A stretch of 33,006 nucleotides of DNA from a virus: the IMG/VR virus record IMGVR_UViG_3300010939_000030, positions 1 to 33,006 of that record; one strand, given 5' to 3'. Positions 8,615 to 16,266 of this stretch are shown here, in pieces (position 1 is the first letter of the stretch; each line of letters opens with the position of its first letter). Made by a program: the position numbers and the translations under genes. The notes beneath the pieces were generated by a model. It searched no databases, was not told the DNA's origin, and saw nothing but the letters and a program-made list of their open reading frames with translations.

Positions 8615-10210
8615 ATGACAGTACCATCGACAACAAACAGAAATGATTTTGATGGCGCTGGGTCTACAGCGACTTTTGCTTATACTTTCAAAGTCACAAA
8701 TCAATCGCATTTATCTTTGGCGATAAAAAATGATTCTACGGAGGCGGAAACATCTCTAACGATCACGACTCAATATACTGTCACCGGCGTCGGCGACGCA
8801 AGCGGCGGTAGCGTCGTTCTTGTTGACGACGGTTCTGATTGGATTGACGCAAGCGGATTCTTAAAGTCTGGGTACAGTCTCGTTATCAGAAGGGTTGTGC
8901 CTTTAACCCACTCTTTTGATATCAGGAACCAGGGCGATTTCTTCCCAGAAACGCATGAAGATGCTTTTGATTATTTCATCTGGGTCGCTCAACAGCAACA
9001 AGATGAGATTGACCGAGCGGTTAAATTCACTGAAGCTTCTGAAACAACTGGCATAAGCATGCCAGAGCCTTCAGCAGACAAAGCTATCTTTTGGAATGCT
9101 CTTGGAACCGCGCTTGAGAACAGGTCATTGGATGTCACATCAGGCACGTTTCCTGGAGATTTCAGTGCCGGTCTTGATGCTTCAAAGGCCGCATCTCCAA
9201 GCACGAATGATGTTTACATTGCAACAGACACGCAAATTCTTTACATATGTTTTGCTTCGCCTACTTGGGTCTCGTATGGGGGAAATATAGCTTCTGGGCT
9301 GGACGCCAGCAAAGCTGCAAGCCCAAGTGTCGGAGACGTTTATATCGCCACAGACACGCTCCGAATTTATGCGTGTTTCTCTGCTGGAATTTGGTCTTCT
9401 AAGAGGACATATGACCTTGCCGTTGATTGGGCTAAGGGGGCAGACATAGCATCTGCTACGACTACTGACATCGGCGCTGCTACCGGGAACTATATTCATG
9501 TCACAGGAACGGTAACGATCACAGGGCTTGGAACAGTACAAGCTGGGACTCTTCGTATTGTCCGTTTCGCTGATGTATTGCTTCTTACGCACAATGCAAC
9601 ATCTTTAATTTTACCAAGTGGGGCTAATATCACCACAGCAGCCAATGATGTCGCCGTGATGGTTTCGGAAGGGTCTGGAAATTGGCGATGTGTGGATTAT
9701 CAAAAAGCTGATGGGACAGCGCTTTCTTCTGGTAGTTTGGTGGGTCATGTTATTCAAGTTGTCAATGTCCTCGATGGGGCAGTCGCAACTGGCACGACCT
9801 TGATGTTAGATGATGACTCAATCCCTCAGAATGCGGAGGGCGATGAATTCATGACTTTGGCAATTACTCCTAGTAACACAAATAATAAGTTAAAGATTGA
9901 CGTTGTAGTTAATTTAGCAACGAATGCCACTAATACTAATAATCTTATAGTAGCGCTATTTCAGGACACTACTGTAGGTGCCCTTGCTGCAGCATCTGTT
10001 ATTAAAGGAGACGGTGGTGTAGGTAATGATCTTTTGCACCAGATTAATTTCACGCATTATATGGTTGCTGGTACAACTTCATCTACGATCTTCAAGGTTA
10101 GAGCTGGTGGAGAGGCTATCAATGTGGTTACGTTTAATGGAATTTCTAGTGGTAGGAAATTCGGGGGAGTTATGCCGTCAAGTATTACAATCACGGAGAT
10201 AAAAGTATAA
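8615..10210 (+). CDS. Tail fibre/spike with T7 gp17-like N-terminal attachment domain
   Basis: 531 residues; ATG has GGAGG about 5 bases upstream. Residues 1-150 ('TVPSTTNRNDFDGAGSTATF', 'FAYTFKVTNQ', 'RRVVPLTHSFDIRNQGDFFP', 'FDYFIWVAQQQQDEIDRAVK') match the pattern of T7-type fibre N-termini that dock onto the tail. A two-copy 42-residue repeat follows (about 186-270), then beta-rich, Ser/Thr/Asn-rich sequence typical of trimeric fibre shafts and a C-terminal head that probably contacts the receptor. It is separated from the ejection protein by 16 bases and belongs to the same late operon. Confidence 0.75.
   Translation: MTVPSTTNRNDFDGAGSTATFAYTFKVTNQSHLSLAIKNDSTEAETSLTITTQYTVTGVGDASGGSVVLVDDGSDWIDASGFLKSGYSLVIRRVVPLTHSFDIRNQGDFFPETHEDAFDYFIWVAQQQQDEIDRAVKFTEASETTGISMPEPSADKAIFWNALGTALENRSLDVTSGTFPGDFSAGLDASKAASPSTNDVYIATDTQILYICFASPTWVSYGGNIASGLDASKAASPSVGDVYIATDTLRIYACFSAGIWSSKRTYDLAVDWAKGADIASATTTDIGAATGNYIHVTGTVTITGLGTVQAGTLRIVRFADVLLLTHNATSLILPSGANITTAANDVAVMVSEGSGNWRCVDYQKADGTALSSGSLVGHVIQVVNVLDGAVATGTTLMLDDDSIPQNAEGDEFMTLAITPSNTNNKLKIDVVVNLATNATNTNNLIVALFQDTTVGALAAASVIKGDGGVGNDLLHQINFTHYMVAGTTSSTIFKVRAGGEAINVVTFNGISSGRKFGGVMPSSITITEIKV
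9170..9400 (+). repeat. Two-copy protein repeat inside the tail fibre gene
   Basis: Two tandem units of 126 bases (42 residues; the second tapers off) begin at 9170 and 9296. Both encode GLDASKAASPS..DVYIATDT followed by a Y..CF...W pattern. Although the proteins are almost the same, most synonymous positions differ between the copies. The repeat probably forms a small beta module in the fibre shaft. Confidence 0.85.
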
Positions 10211-10220
10211 AGGAGGACTT

Positions 10221-10505
10221 ATGGCTGACATAATTTTAGGTCAGATCAATCTAACGCAGGAACAATTAACGAGGTCGGAGTCCTTGAAGACTTCAGTGAT
10301 TAGAGGATTCAAAACTAAAGAGGGAGTCGTTACTGTTACGGTCATAGGAAGTTTAACGGGTACTAAAAAGCAGAGTTTAATAACTAACTTGAACGCTCTT
10401 TCCAAAGACCCACTACCCAAGACACGGCTTGATGAATTAAAATCGAAGCCTGTTTTGACTATTCCCGAGATAACAGAAGCCCTGAAAATTCAAGGGATTC
10501 TTTAG
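10221..10505 (+). CDS. Small protein after the tail fibre, function unknown
   Basis: 94 residues, with a strong AAGGAGG ribosome site 4-5 bases before ATG. The sequence is Thr/Lys/Leu-rich with no Cys, no membrane segment and no motif I recognise ('MADIILGQINLTQEQLTRSE', 'ITEALKIQGIL'). Genes directly behind a fibre gene are often fibre assembly chaperones or accessory tail proteins, but that is only positional inference. Confidence 0.7.
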   Translation: MADIILGQINLTQEQLTRSESLKTSVIRGFKTKEGVVTVTVIGSLTGTKKQSLITNLNALSKDPLPKTRLDELKSKPVLTIPEITEALKIQGIL

Positions 10506-10534
10506 TCAGTTTGGAATGGTTTAAGTGGAAGAAA

Positions 10535-10666
10535 ATGAAATTAAATCCAGCCAAAAAAACCGTAAAGGCGGGAGCGGAATTTGACAGTCTTTTTTATAAC
10601 TTGATCTGGAAGCATGTAGAGAAAATCTGGAAGAAAGGCAATAATGAAAAACCTCCAAACGGGTGA
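10535..10666 (+). CDS. 43-residue basic amphipathic peptide, doubtful
   Basis: A short frame starting MKLNPAKKTVKAG and ending KKGNNEKPPNG fills the space between two firm genes and overlaps the next by 23 bases. The middle (FDSLFYNLIWKHVEKIW) would form an amphipathic helix with aromatic residues on one face. The ribosome site is weak (GGAAG). An in-frame TTG lies 24 bases upstream. It fills an otherwise empty slot next to lysis-type genes, but coding status is uncertain. Confidence 0.35.
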   Translation: MKLNPAKKTVKAGAEFDSLFYNLIWKHVEKIWKKGNNEKPPNG

Positions 10667-11159
10667 CGTTCTTTTCGTCGAGGGTAAAGGGATCATCGGC
10701 AAAGGGATCGCTTTGGTGACACGCTCGAAGGTTTCTCATGTTGGGATCATCTATAATAAAGACTTAATCTTTGAAACCCATGCTGGTCAGAACGCGAGGC
10801 TCAACCCTATCGCAAAGAGGTACGCCGGAAAGAATGTTCTGGTTTATCGTCCGCCTTTATCGGATTCAGATAAAGAAAAAGTTATCAAACGATGCCACAA
10901 ATACAATGGATCAAAATACAGCATGTTTGATATTGGGACGAATTTCTTATTTGCTTGGATGCCATCCAAGTTGCGTAGAAAAATCGTTGCCAAGTTGGGG
11001 AGAAAGAGCTGGATGATTTGCTCAGAGATTACGGCCAGAATACTGTATGATGTAAACCCAACTAAGTTTGACTATTTGAAATTGTACGAAGGTCTTCAAC
11101 CCGGCGGGGTGCTGAAGTTCGCGGAAGTGAATCAATGGAAACGCATTAACGTAACTTAA
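10644..11159 (+). CDS. Permuted NlpC/P60-type (YiiX-like) cysteine hydrolase
   Basis: 171 residues; ATG has GAAAGGCA upstream. The 'TGDVLFVEGKG' opening, 'SKVSHVGIIYNKDLIFETH' and 'WMICSEITARILYDV' match the circularly permuted papain-like family: catalytic His at 32 comes before catalytic Cys at 126, with Glu44 in the usual third position. Such enzymes cleave peptide or amide bonds in cell wall or lipid substrates; in a late phage operon a peptidoglycan-degrading role in entry or lysis is likely. There is no signal peptide, so it may be virion-bound or depend on a holin. It lies between the fibre gene cluster and an exported protein. Confidence 0.75.
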   Translation: MKNLQTGDVLFVEGKGIIGKGIALVTRSKVSHVGIIYNKDLIFETHAGQNARLNPIAKRYAGKNVLVYRPPLSDSDKEKVIKRCHKYNGSKYSMFDIGTNFLFAWMPSKLRRKIVAKLGRKSWMICSEITARILYDVNPTKFDYLKLYEGLQPGGVLKFAEVNQWKRINVT

Positions 11160-11173
11160 CAAAGGAGAAAACA

Positions 11174-12046
11174 ATGAACCTCAAAACAATGCTTTTAGTG
11201 ATGGCTTTAACCACCGTGGGTTTTCAATATGCGGAGGCTGCTCAGTGGTTTAACGGAAACGCGGAACTTGGCCACTTCTCGCAAGTGAATTGTGCCACTT
11301 CTATTACCTGTACTGTCGTTTCTGGACGATTGCAAATTGATGCTTCTGGATCGTTCGATGAAGATGTGACGATCACAGGGACAACCCCAAGCCTTACCAT
11401 CGGCGATGGTGATGAGGAAGATGCCCAGGTTAATATTGATGGCAATGTGGCAGACTTCTCATACGGTGTGGACGACACAACCGATTTGTTTGTTTTGTCT
11501 CTAGGTACTGTACTTGGGACAACTAATGTATTTAGCGCAGATGGAACAACCATCACATTTACCGATAATGTCGTAAGTAGTGGAACCACTATTTCTACGG
11601 GATTATTGACAGCTTCAGCAGCAATTACGGTTACCACTGGTAATGCTACTGTTACGGCTGGAGATGTGATTCTTACGGCGGGTCGTACTCAAGGTGGAGT
11701 CAGTTCTACGTTGACCTGTAGTTCCGGATTGGTCATTGACCTTTCAGCAACGCTAGAAACGGCGCTTGTTACTCAAGGACAAACAACTACTGCTTGTGCT
11801 ATTAGTTTTACCAATGGTACAGCGGGAGAGATTGTTAATCTTACTCACACCTATGACGGTTCGGGTGTTGTGACCTTTGCAGATGTGTTTTCATGGGATG
11901 CTGCCTGGACACCAGTTGTTGCTGAGTGTACTGGAACAGACGCAGCCGTGACGGCGGCTAGTGGTGATGCTTTTGCCATTAGTGGTTTTATGACTTCTGC
12001 AACAGAGCTTGCGATTACAGGCTGTCAGTATTTTGATGCCGCGTAA
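11174..12046 (+). CDS. Exported Thr/Ser/Gly-rich beta-repeat protein
   Basis: 290 residues, ATG with AAAGGAG 6 bases upstream. A clear Sec signal peptide opens the protein (MNLKTMLLVMALTTVGF, likely cut after AEA at about 23). The mature part is almost Lys-free and rich in Thr, Ala, Gly, Val and Asp with short beta-strand periodicity ('TVTTGNATVTAGDVILTAGR'), as in beta-solenoids or adhesin shafts. It carries several Cys. A signal peptide on a protein from the end of a virion operon is unusual; it could be an envelope or surface protein made by infected cells, or a fibre-like protein exported before attachment. The exact function is unknown. Confidence 0.75.
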   Translation: MNLKTMLLVMALTTVGFQYAEAAQWFNGNAELGHFSQVNCATSITCTVVSGRLQIDASGSFDEDVTITGTTPSLTIGDGDEEDAQVNIDGNVADFSYGVDDTTDLFVLSLGTVLGTTNVFSADGTTITFTDNVVSSGTTISTGLLTASAAITVTTGNATVTAGDVILTAGRTQGGVSSTLTCSSGLVIDLSATLETALVTQGQTTTACAISFTNGTAGEIVNLTHTYDGSGVVTFADVFSWDAAWTPVVAECTGTDAAVTAASGDAFAISGFMTSATELAITGCQYFDAA

Positions 12047-12256
12047 TTAGGTTAATTTAGATTTGCCATGAAGATAAGGGGCGGGGGCTTCGGCTCCCGT
12101 CTTTTTTTTGTCATTTATTTCTTTTATTCTAATCTCCCAATATAAGTTGGCTACAAATTCAGGTATCCTTATTTTACTACCATCAGCATAGTGCATGAAG
12201 TGTACGAATTTTTTACCTTTTAATCGGGACAGAACAATCGGGCTAGTTGGCTTCAC
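12047..12256 (-). CDS. Small protein at the end of the recombination operon, unknown
   Basis: 69 residues starting at GTG with GGAG upstream; the start overlaps the preceding 52-residue gene by 14 bases. The body (VLSRLKGKKFVHFMHYADGS, IPEFVANLYWEIRIKEINDK) looks like a real folded small protein. Its last ~20 codons run through the opposite-strand terminator hairpin, so the 3' end is partly dictated by that structure. No family recognised. Confidence 0.5.
   Translation of the reverse strand: MKPTSPIVLSRLKGKKFVHFMHYADGSKIRIPEFVANLYWEIRIKEINDKKKTGAEAPAPYLHGKSKLT
12079..12109 (+). terminator. Intrinsic terminator with UUCG tetraloop
   Basis: The stem 12082-12088 pairs with 12093-12099 (CGGGGGC against GCTCCCG, one G-U pair) around a TTCG loop closed by C-G, a very stable tetraloop. 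G-U and G-C pairs extend the stem outward, and eight T follow at 12102-12109. It lies 33 bases after the stop of the virion operon. On the minus strand there is no comparable T-run, so it mainly stops rightward transcription. Confidence 0.93.
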
Positions 12257-12401
12257 GAATATTCTCCAAGAGTTTGTTGACGATTAACGCCTTGGCTTTC
12301 GCGTCTTCAGAAGCGTCACTGAGAATGTCTTCGATCTCATTTTCCGTGACGCGCCCCTTCGCTAAATCAAGACGCGCAATCAATTCTCTGATGCGGTTCA
12401 C
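12243..12401 (-). CDS. 52-residue acidic helical protein with GTG start
   Basis: The start GTG overlaps the TAG of the upstream gene by one base (TAGTG), with GGGAGAGGA directly upstream. The product (NRIRELIARLDLAKGRVTEN to LLENIREAN) is charged and helical and contains an acidic 'ENEIEDILSDASEDA' stretch. It is an ordinary small phage gene by its linkage and ribosome site; the function is unknown. Confidence 0.65.
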   Translation of the reverse strand: MNRIRELIARLDLAKGRVTENEIEDILSDASEDAKAKALIVNKLLENIREAN

Positions 12402-12625
12402 TATCCTCTCCCAAAGAACCTCGGTAACTTCAATTTTATTTTGTTGCTCTTTTTATTTTTCTCGTTGTGGATGATTGTGAGGACATGCATCGCGTACCCT
12501 TCGGCTGCGGTAAGGCTGCGCTTCTCTATGCACATCATTTCCATTATGTCTGCGAACCCTGGCTCAGACACCATCTTTACTGTGCCATTCGGCATGTCTT
12601 CGAGTGATATTAAAATCTTGCTCAC
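12401..12625 (-). CDS. 74-residue small protein with GTG start
   Basis: It begins at GTG preceded by AAGGGGG (7 bases spacing), 9 bases after the RecT stop. The sequence is MSKILISLEDMPNGTVKMVS with a Met-rich middle (FADIMEMMCIEKRSLTAAEG) and a Lys/Asn-rich end. I see no domain. The same N-terminal flavour occurs in small phage proteins downstream of recT, but no role can be assigned. Confidence 0.65.
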   Translation of the reverse strand: MSKILISLEDMPNGTVKMVSEPGFADIMEMMCIEKRSLTAAEGYAMHVLTIIHNEKNKKSNKIKLKLPRFFGRG

Positions 12626-12634
12626 GTTACCCCC

Positions 12635-13465
12635 TTAGATTGGAACGTCGTCTTCAGGCGATGCCGATTCTGCTGGGTGTGGTGGCTCATCTGATTTCGA
12701 GGCTTCCTTCTTCACAGGAGTCGCCTTTGTTCCTACTGCTTCATGGAGTTTGGTCGGTGTTCCGGTTGGCGTCTGTTCCTTAACCGGAGCTGGTCCTTTC
12801 AGATCATACAACGAATCATCGCGCTGTGTCACTGTGTCAAGATCAGCGGAGGACGGAAGACGATACTTCGCCAGCCTTCTGAGTGCGGACTTTCGTCGCA
12901 TCTCGTCTTTAAAAGGGCCTTTCCACGGGCCATCCTTTTGTTTTGACATTTTCTCAATTGCTGCCATTTGAACCTCGTCCATCTCTTCGAAGTAAAACCC
13001 GTCACGGGTCTGGGCATAAGCATACGTCAAGATTGGTTCCCCTCTATCTCCACGTGCCTTTTTATGCTTGAAGTGCTGCCCATTCTCATCAACCCATGAA
13101 TCGTATTCGTCGTTCTCGTACACCACAAGCGCATCGATTGCCTTGATCTCGCCTGAGTTTCTTGCCTTTTTGCAGATGCCGAAGATCATCGGCATGTATA
13201 CCGCGCTGTTTTTAAACTTCTGGATAGTTGCTTCCCGACCGTCTGGGAATAGGCCGTCCTGGGCGCACTTCAAAAACTCCGTGAAGAGTCCGGCACGATC
13301 ACATTCTGCCAGCGCTGGTGTGATTGATACCGCTGTTTGTGCGATGCGGACGAAGTTTTTCGGTTTGATATGTTCTGGTAAGACTTTTGCGAATTGACTT
13401 TCCATCTTGACCAGAGTGCTTTTCAGATCATCTAACCTCGATATTACTTTTGTCTCTTTTGCCAT
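12635..13465 (-). CDS. recT: RecT-family single-strand annealing protein
   Basis: 276 residues; ATG with AAAGGAGATC upstream. Recognised by 'LPEHIKPKNFVRIAQTAVS', 'PALAECDRAGLFTEFLKCAQ', 'DGLFPDGREATIQKF', 'YMPMIFGICKKARNSGEI' and 'RRKSALRRLAKYRLP', which follow the RecT core order over residues 20-210. The last 60 residues are a disordered Pro/Thr/Lys tail. RecT binds single-stranded DNA left by an exonuclease and anneals it to a homologue or invades it. The partner exonuclease is encoded about 3.2 kb upstream in the same operon. Confidence 0.9.
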   Translation of the reverse strand: MAKETKVISRLDDLKSTLVKMESQFAKVLPEHIKPKNFVRIAQTAVSITPALAECDRAGLFTEFLKCAQDGLFPDGREATIQKFKNSAVYMPMIFGICKKARNSGEIKAIDALVVYENDEYDSWVDENGQHFKHKKARGDRGEPILTYAYAQTRDGFYFEEMDEVQMAAIEKMSKQKDGPWKGPFKDEMRRKSALRRLAKYRLPSSADLDTVTQRDDSLYDLKGPAPVKEQTPTGTPTKLHEAVGTKATPVKKEASKSDEPPHPAESASPEDDVPI

Positions 13466-13492
13466 TTTGATCTCCTTTAACTTTAATGAAGT

Positions 13493-13771
13493 TTAAAGTT
13501 CGGACCCTTCTTCTTTTACGGTTGCGTCTGTTATGGTTTTTCCCTCACCCGATGCTGCTTCAACCTTCGGACGCTTCGGCGCTACGATCTTCTGAATCTT
13601 TCCGCCCTTAGAGATAAAGTCTGCGACTTGTTTCCCTGTCGCTGGTTTTACTTGGAACTTCTGTTTAACAATATGGCGGATTGCTTGTGATGGCGTTCCG
13701 GCTTCGACCATTGACTCCCGCCCGGTATGTTCATCATCCATTGAAATTATTGAATAGATTCTGGTTTTCAT
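13493..13771 (-). CDS. 92-residue protein upstream of recT, unknown
   Basis: ATG lies in an ATGA overlap with the preceding gene and has GAGGA upstream. The N-terminal half ('MKTRIYSIISMDDEHTGRES', 'TPSQAIRHIVKQKFQVKPAT') looks like a small alpha/beta fold. The C-terminal third is Lys/Glu/Ala-rich and probably disordered. It is found in the recombination operon directly before recT, but no function is recognised. Confidence 0.7.
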   Translation of the reverse strand: MKTRIYSIISMDDEHTGRESMVEAGTPSQAIRHIVKQKFQVKPATGKQVADFISKGGKIQKIVAPKRPKVEAASGEGKTITDATVKEEGSEL

Positions 13772-13947
13772 TTTGGCTTCCTCATAAACACGATTCGTCT
13801 TTCTTCGTGTCCCGGTTGGTGTTCTAGGTTTAAAACTAAGTTATATTCAGGGCCACCGTTCATGAAAATAATCCTTTCATGCGGCTCCATGAGGCATTCG
13901 ATGTCTTGTTGTTCCTCAATTGTGATTTGGACGATTACAGTTCTCAT
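13768..13947 (-). CDS. 59-residue small protein, unknown
   Basis: I place the start at ATG 13947 (MRTVIVQITIEEQQDIECLM) because GGAG lies 7 bases upstream and the preceding gene stops at 13949; the longer frame would run back into that gene. It may form a short beta-rich fold ('PHERIIFMNGGPEYNLVLNL'). The 3' end overlaps the next gene by ATGA. No family recognised. Confidence 0.6.
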   Translation of the reverse strand: MRTVIVQITIEEQQDIECLMEPHERIIFMNGGPEYNLVLNLEHQPGHEERRIVFMRKPK

Positions 13948-13948
13948 T

Positions 13949-14125
13949 TTACTGCTCCGCCACATCAACCTCAGGCAAGGCCATGGGGTCTTTAAGCGGA
14001 TACTGCTCTTTATACGCCAACTGAATTTCAATCAACGTCATAATATCAAAGTTCATCTGTTTCTGCTTCTGCTCCAACTGGGTTATTCCCAACCACTTTT
14101 TTAGGGCTTTCTTTAGGTTTAACAT
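13949..14125 (-). CDS. 58-residue small helical protein, unknown
   Basis: Start at ATG 14125 with AAAGGAGCGAAAG upstream. It has a basic, amphipathic N-terminus (MLNLKKALKKWLGITQLEQK) and an acidic end (ALPEVDVAEQ). The stop is followed one base later by the next ATG. The basic helix could bind nucleic acid or membrane, which is inference only. Confidence 0.6.
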   Translation of the reverse strand: MLNLKKALKKWLGITQLEQKQKQMNFDIMTLIEIQLAYKEQYPLKDPMALPEVDVAEQ

Positions 14126-14136
14126 CTTTCGCTCCT

Positions 14137-14631
14137 TTAATGTTCTTCGTCGTGATGCTTTCGGCATAGCCAGGTTACTTTAAAAGGTTCTAAATAATCC
14201 GGATGGTGCGCTTCGGATTTTTTATTACCACATTTAACGCAGGGCATCTTAACCATATAACCAACAACAATAGCGGCTCTGACAACTTGCCTTGCAAATA
14301 TCTTATGTGGCGATATTTCTTTTTGCCAAGCGTAGCTATTTTTGATTGCCAGTTTACCAGCCATTGTTTTTTGGTATTGCCTAGTCTTTTCAATGACGGC
14401 AATCTTGTTCTTTTTATAATGCTCTCTGTGGTAAGTATTCCTTTTATCCCTGTTTCTTCTTCCATATTCACGCCAGTTCTCCCTCTCGCCTTCTCTTATA
14501 CAATCTTTTGAACAATACCTACCTTGACTATGCCTTGTCAGAAATCCACTCCCACAAACAGAGCATTTAACAGACCTAGATTTGCTCGGTGATCGGTAGT
14601 TCTTCCTTTTTTTGGGGCTTTCCATGGACAT
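14137..14631 (-). CDS. HNH-endonuclease-like double zinc protein
   Basis: 164 residues from ATG 14631, chosen because GGAG lies 9 bases upstream; the longer frame would extend deep into the ATPase gene. Residues ~23-44 hold a first zinc site (CSVCGSGFLTRH...YCSKDC). A basic helical linker follows. The C-terminus has 'CVKCGNKKSEAHHPDYLEPF' and 'VTWLCRKHHDEEH', an HNH-like beta-beta-alpha metal pattern. Phage proteins of this type are nicking or homing endonucleases or DNA-binding zinc proteins. It overlaps the ATPase 3' end by 56 bases, which suggests a mobile insertion into the operon. Confidence 0.65.
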   Translation of the reverse strand: MSMESPKKRKNYRSPSKSRSVKCSVCGSGFLTRHSQGRYCSKDCIREGERENWREYGRRNRDKRNTYHREHYKKNKIAVIEKTRQYQKTMAGKLAIKNSYAWQKEISPHKIFARQVVRAAIVVGYMVKMPCVKCGNKKSEAHHPDYLEPFKVTWLCRKHHDEEH

Positions 14632-15904
14632 ATTTAACTTCTCCTTCTTCAATGAATATCCCCACCTTACCAGAATCACTTACTTTTTCAACCCAAATCT
14701 GATAGTCCTCTTTCTCAGCCATTTTAGCCAGTAACTTCATTGAGTCTGCATCCAGAAGTGATCCATCGCGGACACGGATAACTCTTAGCTTTGGATTGAG
14801 GGCCATGGCAATAGCGACGCTGGCGCGAAGTTGCTGTGCGTCAGAGGCTTGCTCGAATGGTACTCCATCCATCAGGATTTCTCCATCGCCGAACGATATG
14901 CCTTCAACCGGAAGCTCTGCAGCTTCGATTGCTTTTTGCTTTTCCATATTACGCTCTTCAATTGCAGCGGTGAGCGCATTGGCTTCCGCCTCAATTTCTT
15001 CAGAGTTTTTAAGGTGCTGTTGTTTATTCTGCTGCTGCTCATATTTCTCGTTCAGAGCCTTCGCATTGTCCAGGTCAGCGCGGACGGCTGAGATATCGAC
15101 CGGCTTTGGCAAAGGCGGGGCAGCGGACAACTTGTTAGACATTACTGTGACCTTTTCTTTAATCTCAGAAAGACGATCAGCTATTTTATTGATTTGCTCT
15201 TCCAATTCTTCACGATTCTGTATCAGGCGCTCCGTTTCAACCCCAAAATCTTCGATCTTTGTGCGGTAATTCGCTCGGTTTATTTCGCGCTTAGAAATGT
15301 CCGAGTTGTACTGGCTGGACTTTTCCAGTAGGTCAATCAGGTCTTTCTCGTCAACCTTCTCGCATTCATCCACGGCTGGGATCGCCGCGTACATATCCCT
15401 GAAGCCTCTCGCCTGACGGTTTAAGTCCCGCCGTTTGTCATAATCCTGCTGGTTTTTCTCCTCGATCAAGGCAAAATCCACACCGGGAACGAACTTTTTG
15501 ACGACCTCAAACTGCTCTTTAGGAGAGGACTTTGAGAAGGCCAGAGGGTCGAATGACAGCTCCCCAAGCAGTCGGTCAAGCATATTCTGGGGGGAAGGAT
15601 ACTTGGCGCCCTTAGCGCTCTCTACGGTGATCTTGGTGGCATTCTGGCCCGTTTTGGTGGTGCTGAACGTCCTTGTGACAACCATCTCCCCCAAGTCTAG
15701 CCGGATACGGGCGGTGTTTTGGCCCTTCCTTATAGGCACGGACTGGATATGCGTGGCTCCGGCCATGGCCCACCAGATACAGTCAAGGACGGAAGTCTTG
15801 CCGTGGCCGTTCTTCCCGGTGATTTCAACAAGGTTCCCGTCCGGTTTAATCTGGACGGCTACGAGTCTCTTAATGTTCTCTGCTTCAAGCGCTATGATTT
15901 TCAT
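14576..15904 (-). CDS. SMC/Rad50-like AAA ATPase of the recombination operon
   Basis: 442 residues; ATG with AAGGAG upstream. Walker A is GKNGHGKTS at 30-38, following 'LEAENIKRLVAVQIKPDG', the standard start of RecF/SMC-like ATPases. The middle (about 150-330) is charged coiled coil. The C-terminal half has a short signature-like 'SDAQQLRASVAIAMALNP' and a Walker-B-like 'LRVIRVRDGSLLDADSM'. It is much shorter than Rad50 or SMC, like the small phage ATPases encoded beside RecT and YqaJ-type nucleases. Probable role: ATP-driven help in end processing or annealing. The Walker B lacks a clear DE pair, having RDGSLLD instead, which deserves attention. Confidence 0.75.
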   Translation of the reverse strand: MKIIALEAENIKRLVAVQIKPDGNLVEITGKNGHGKTSVLDCIWWAMAGATHIQSVPIRKGQNTARIRLDLGEMVVTRTFSTTKTGQNATKITVESAKGAKYPSPQNMLDRLLGELSFDPLAFSKSSPKEQFEVVKKFVPGVDFALIEEKNQQDYDKRRDLNRQARGFRDMYAAIPAVDECEKVDEKDLIDLLEKSSQYNSDISKREINRANYRTKIEDFGVETERLIQNREELEEQINKIADRLSEIKEKVTVMSNKLSAAPPLPKPVDISAVRADLDNAKALNEKYEQQQNKQQHLKNSEEIEAEANALTAAIEERNMEKQKAIEAAELPVEGISFGDGEILMDGVPFEQASDAQQLRASVAIAMALNPKLRVIRVRDGSLLDADSMKLLAKMAEKEDYQIWVEKVSDSGKVGIFIEEGEVKYVHGKPQKKEELPITEQI

Positions 15905-16262
15905 GGTGTTTCTCCTTTTCTTTTTCAGGGTGACTTGACCCGCAGCCTTCGCTTGGCGTTGGCCCTTGATGTGAATGATGCTTCGGGCAGACAGTCCCTT
16001 TGCCTTCCCAACCGCACCAACATTTATAATATTTCATACGTTTCTCCTTTATGAATTGACGGACGATGTGTACCCCTTTGCCCCAGGTTGTGAAATGATC
16101 CCCTGTCAAACGGCGATGGATGATAACCAAGTCGCCTTTCTTTGTCCGGAACCGAAGGACTTCAAAACTGTCCTTCGGCTTATCAAATATAAACCCTTGA
16201 TCTACCAGCCAATGCTTAAACGCATCGAGCTGGTTCCGATGGAGCAAGCAGCGGCTTCTCAT
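15885..16262 (-). CDS. Two-part small protein: phage domain fused to Cys/His zinc ribbon, internal start retained
   Basis: 125 residues from ATG 16262 (weak AAAGG, 4 bases after the preceding stop). Residues 1-75 (HRNQLDAFKHWLVDQGFIFD, VLRFRTKKGDLVIIHRR, ending VRQFIKEKR) resemble a stand-alone small phage protein that usually ends at this point. Residues 76-125 start at an internal ATG (16037) carrying its own strong AAAGGAG and form a zinc-binding piece (MKYYKCWCGWEGKGTVCPKH) with a His/Glu/Lys-rich tail. The two parts are in one frame without a stop, so a fused 125-residue and a free 50-residue product may both be made. The end overlaps the ATPase start by 20 bases. Confidence 0.65.
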   Translation of the reverse strand: MRSRCLLHRNQLDAFKHWLVDQGFIFDKPKDSFEVLRFRTKKGDLVIIHRRLTGDHFTTWGKGVHIVRQFIKEKRMKYYKCWCGWEGKGTVCPKHHSHQGPTPSEGCGSSHPEKEKEKHHENHSA

Positions 16263-16266
16263 GGCA

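Noticed and set aside
14796-15269. 157-residue plus-strand frame
   Set aside because: Antisense to the SMC-like ATPase; composition is low-complexity Ser/Arg/Ala without signals.
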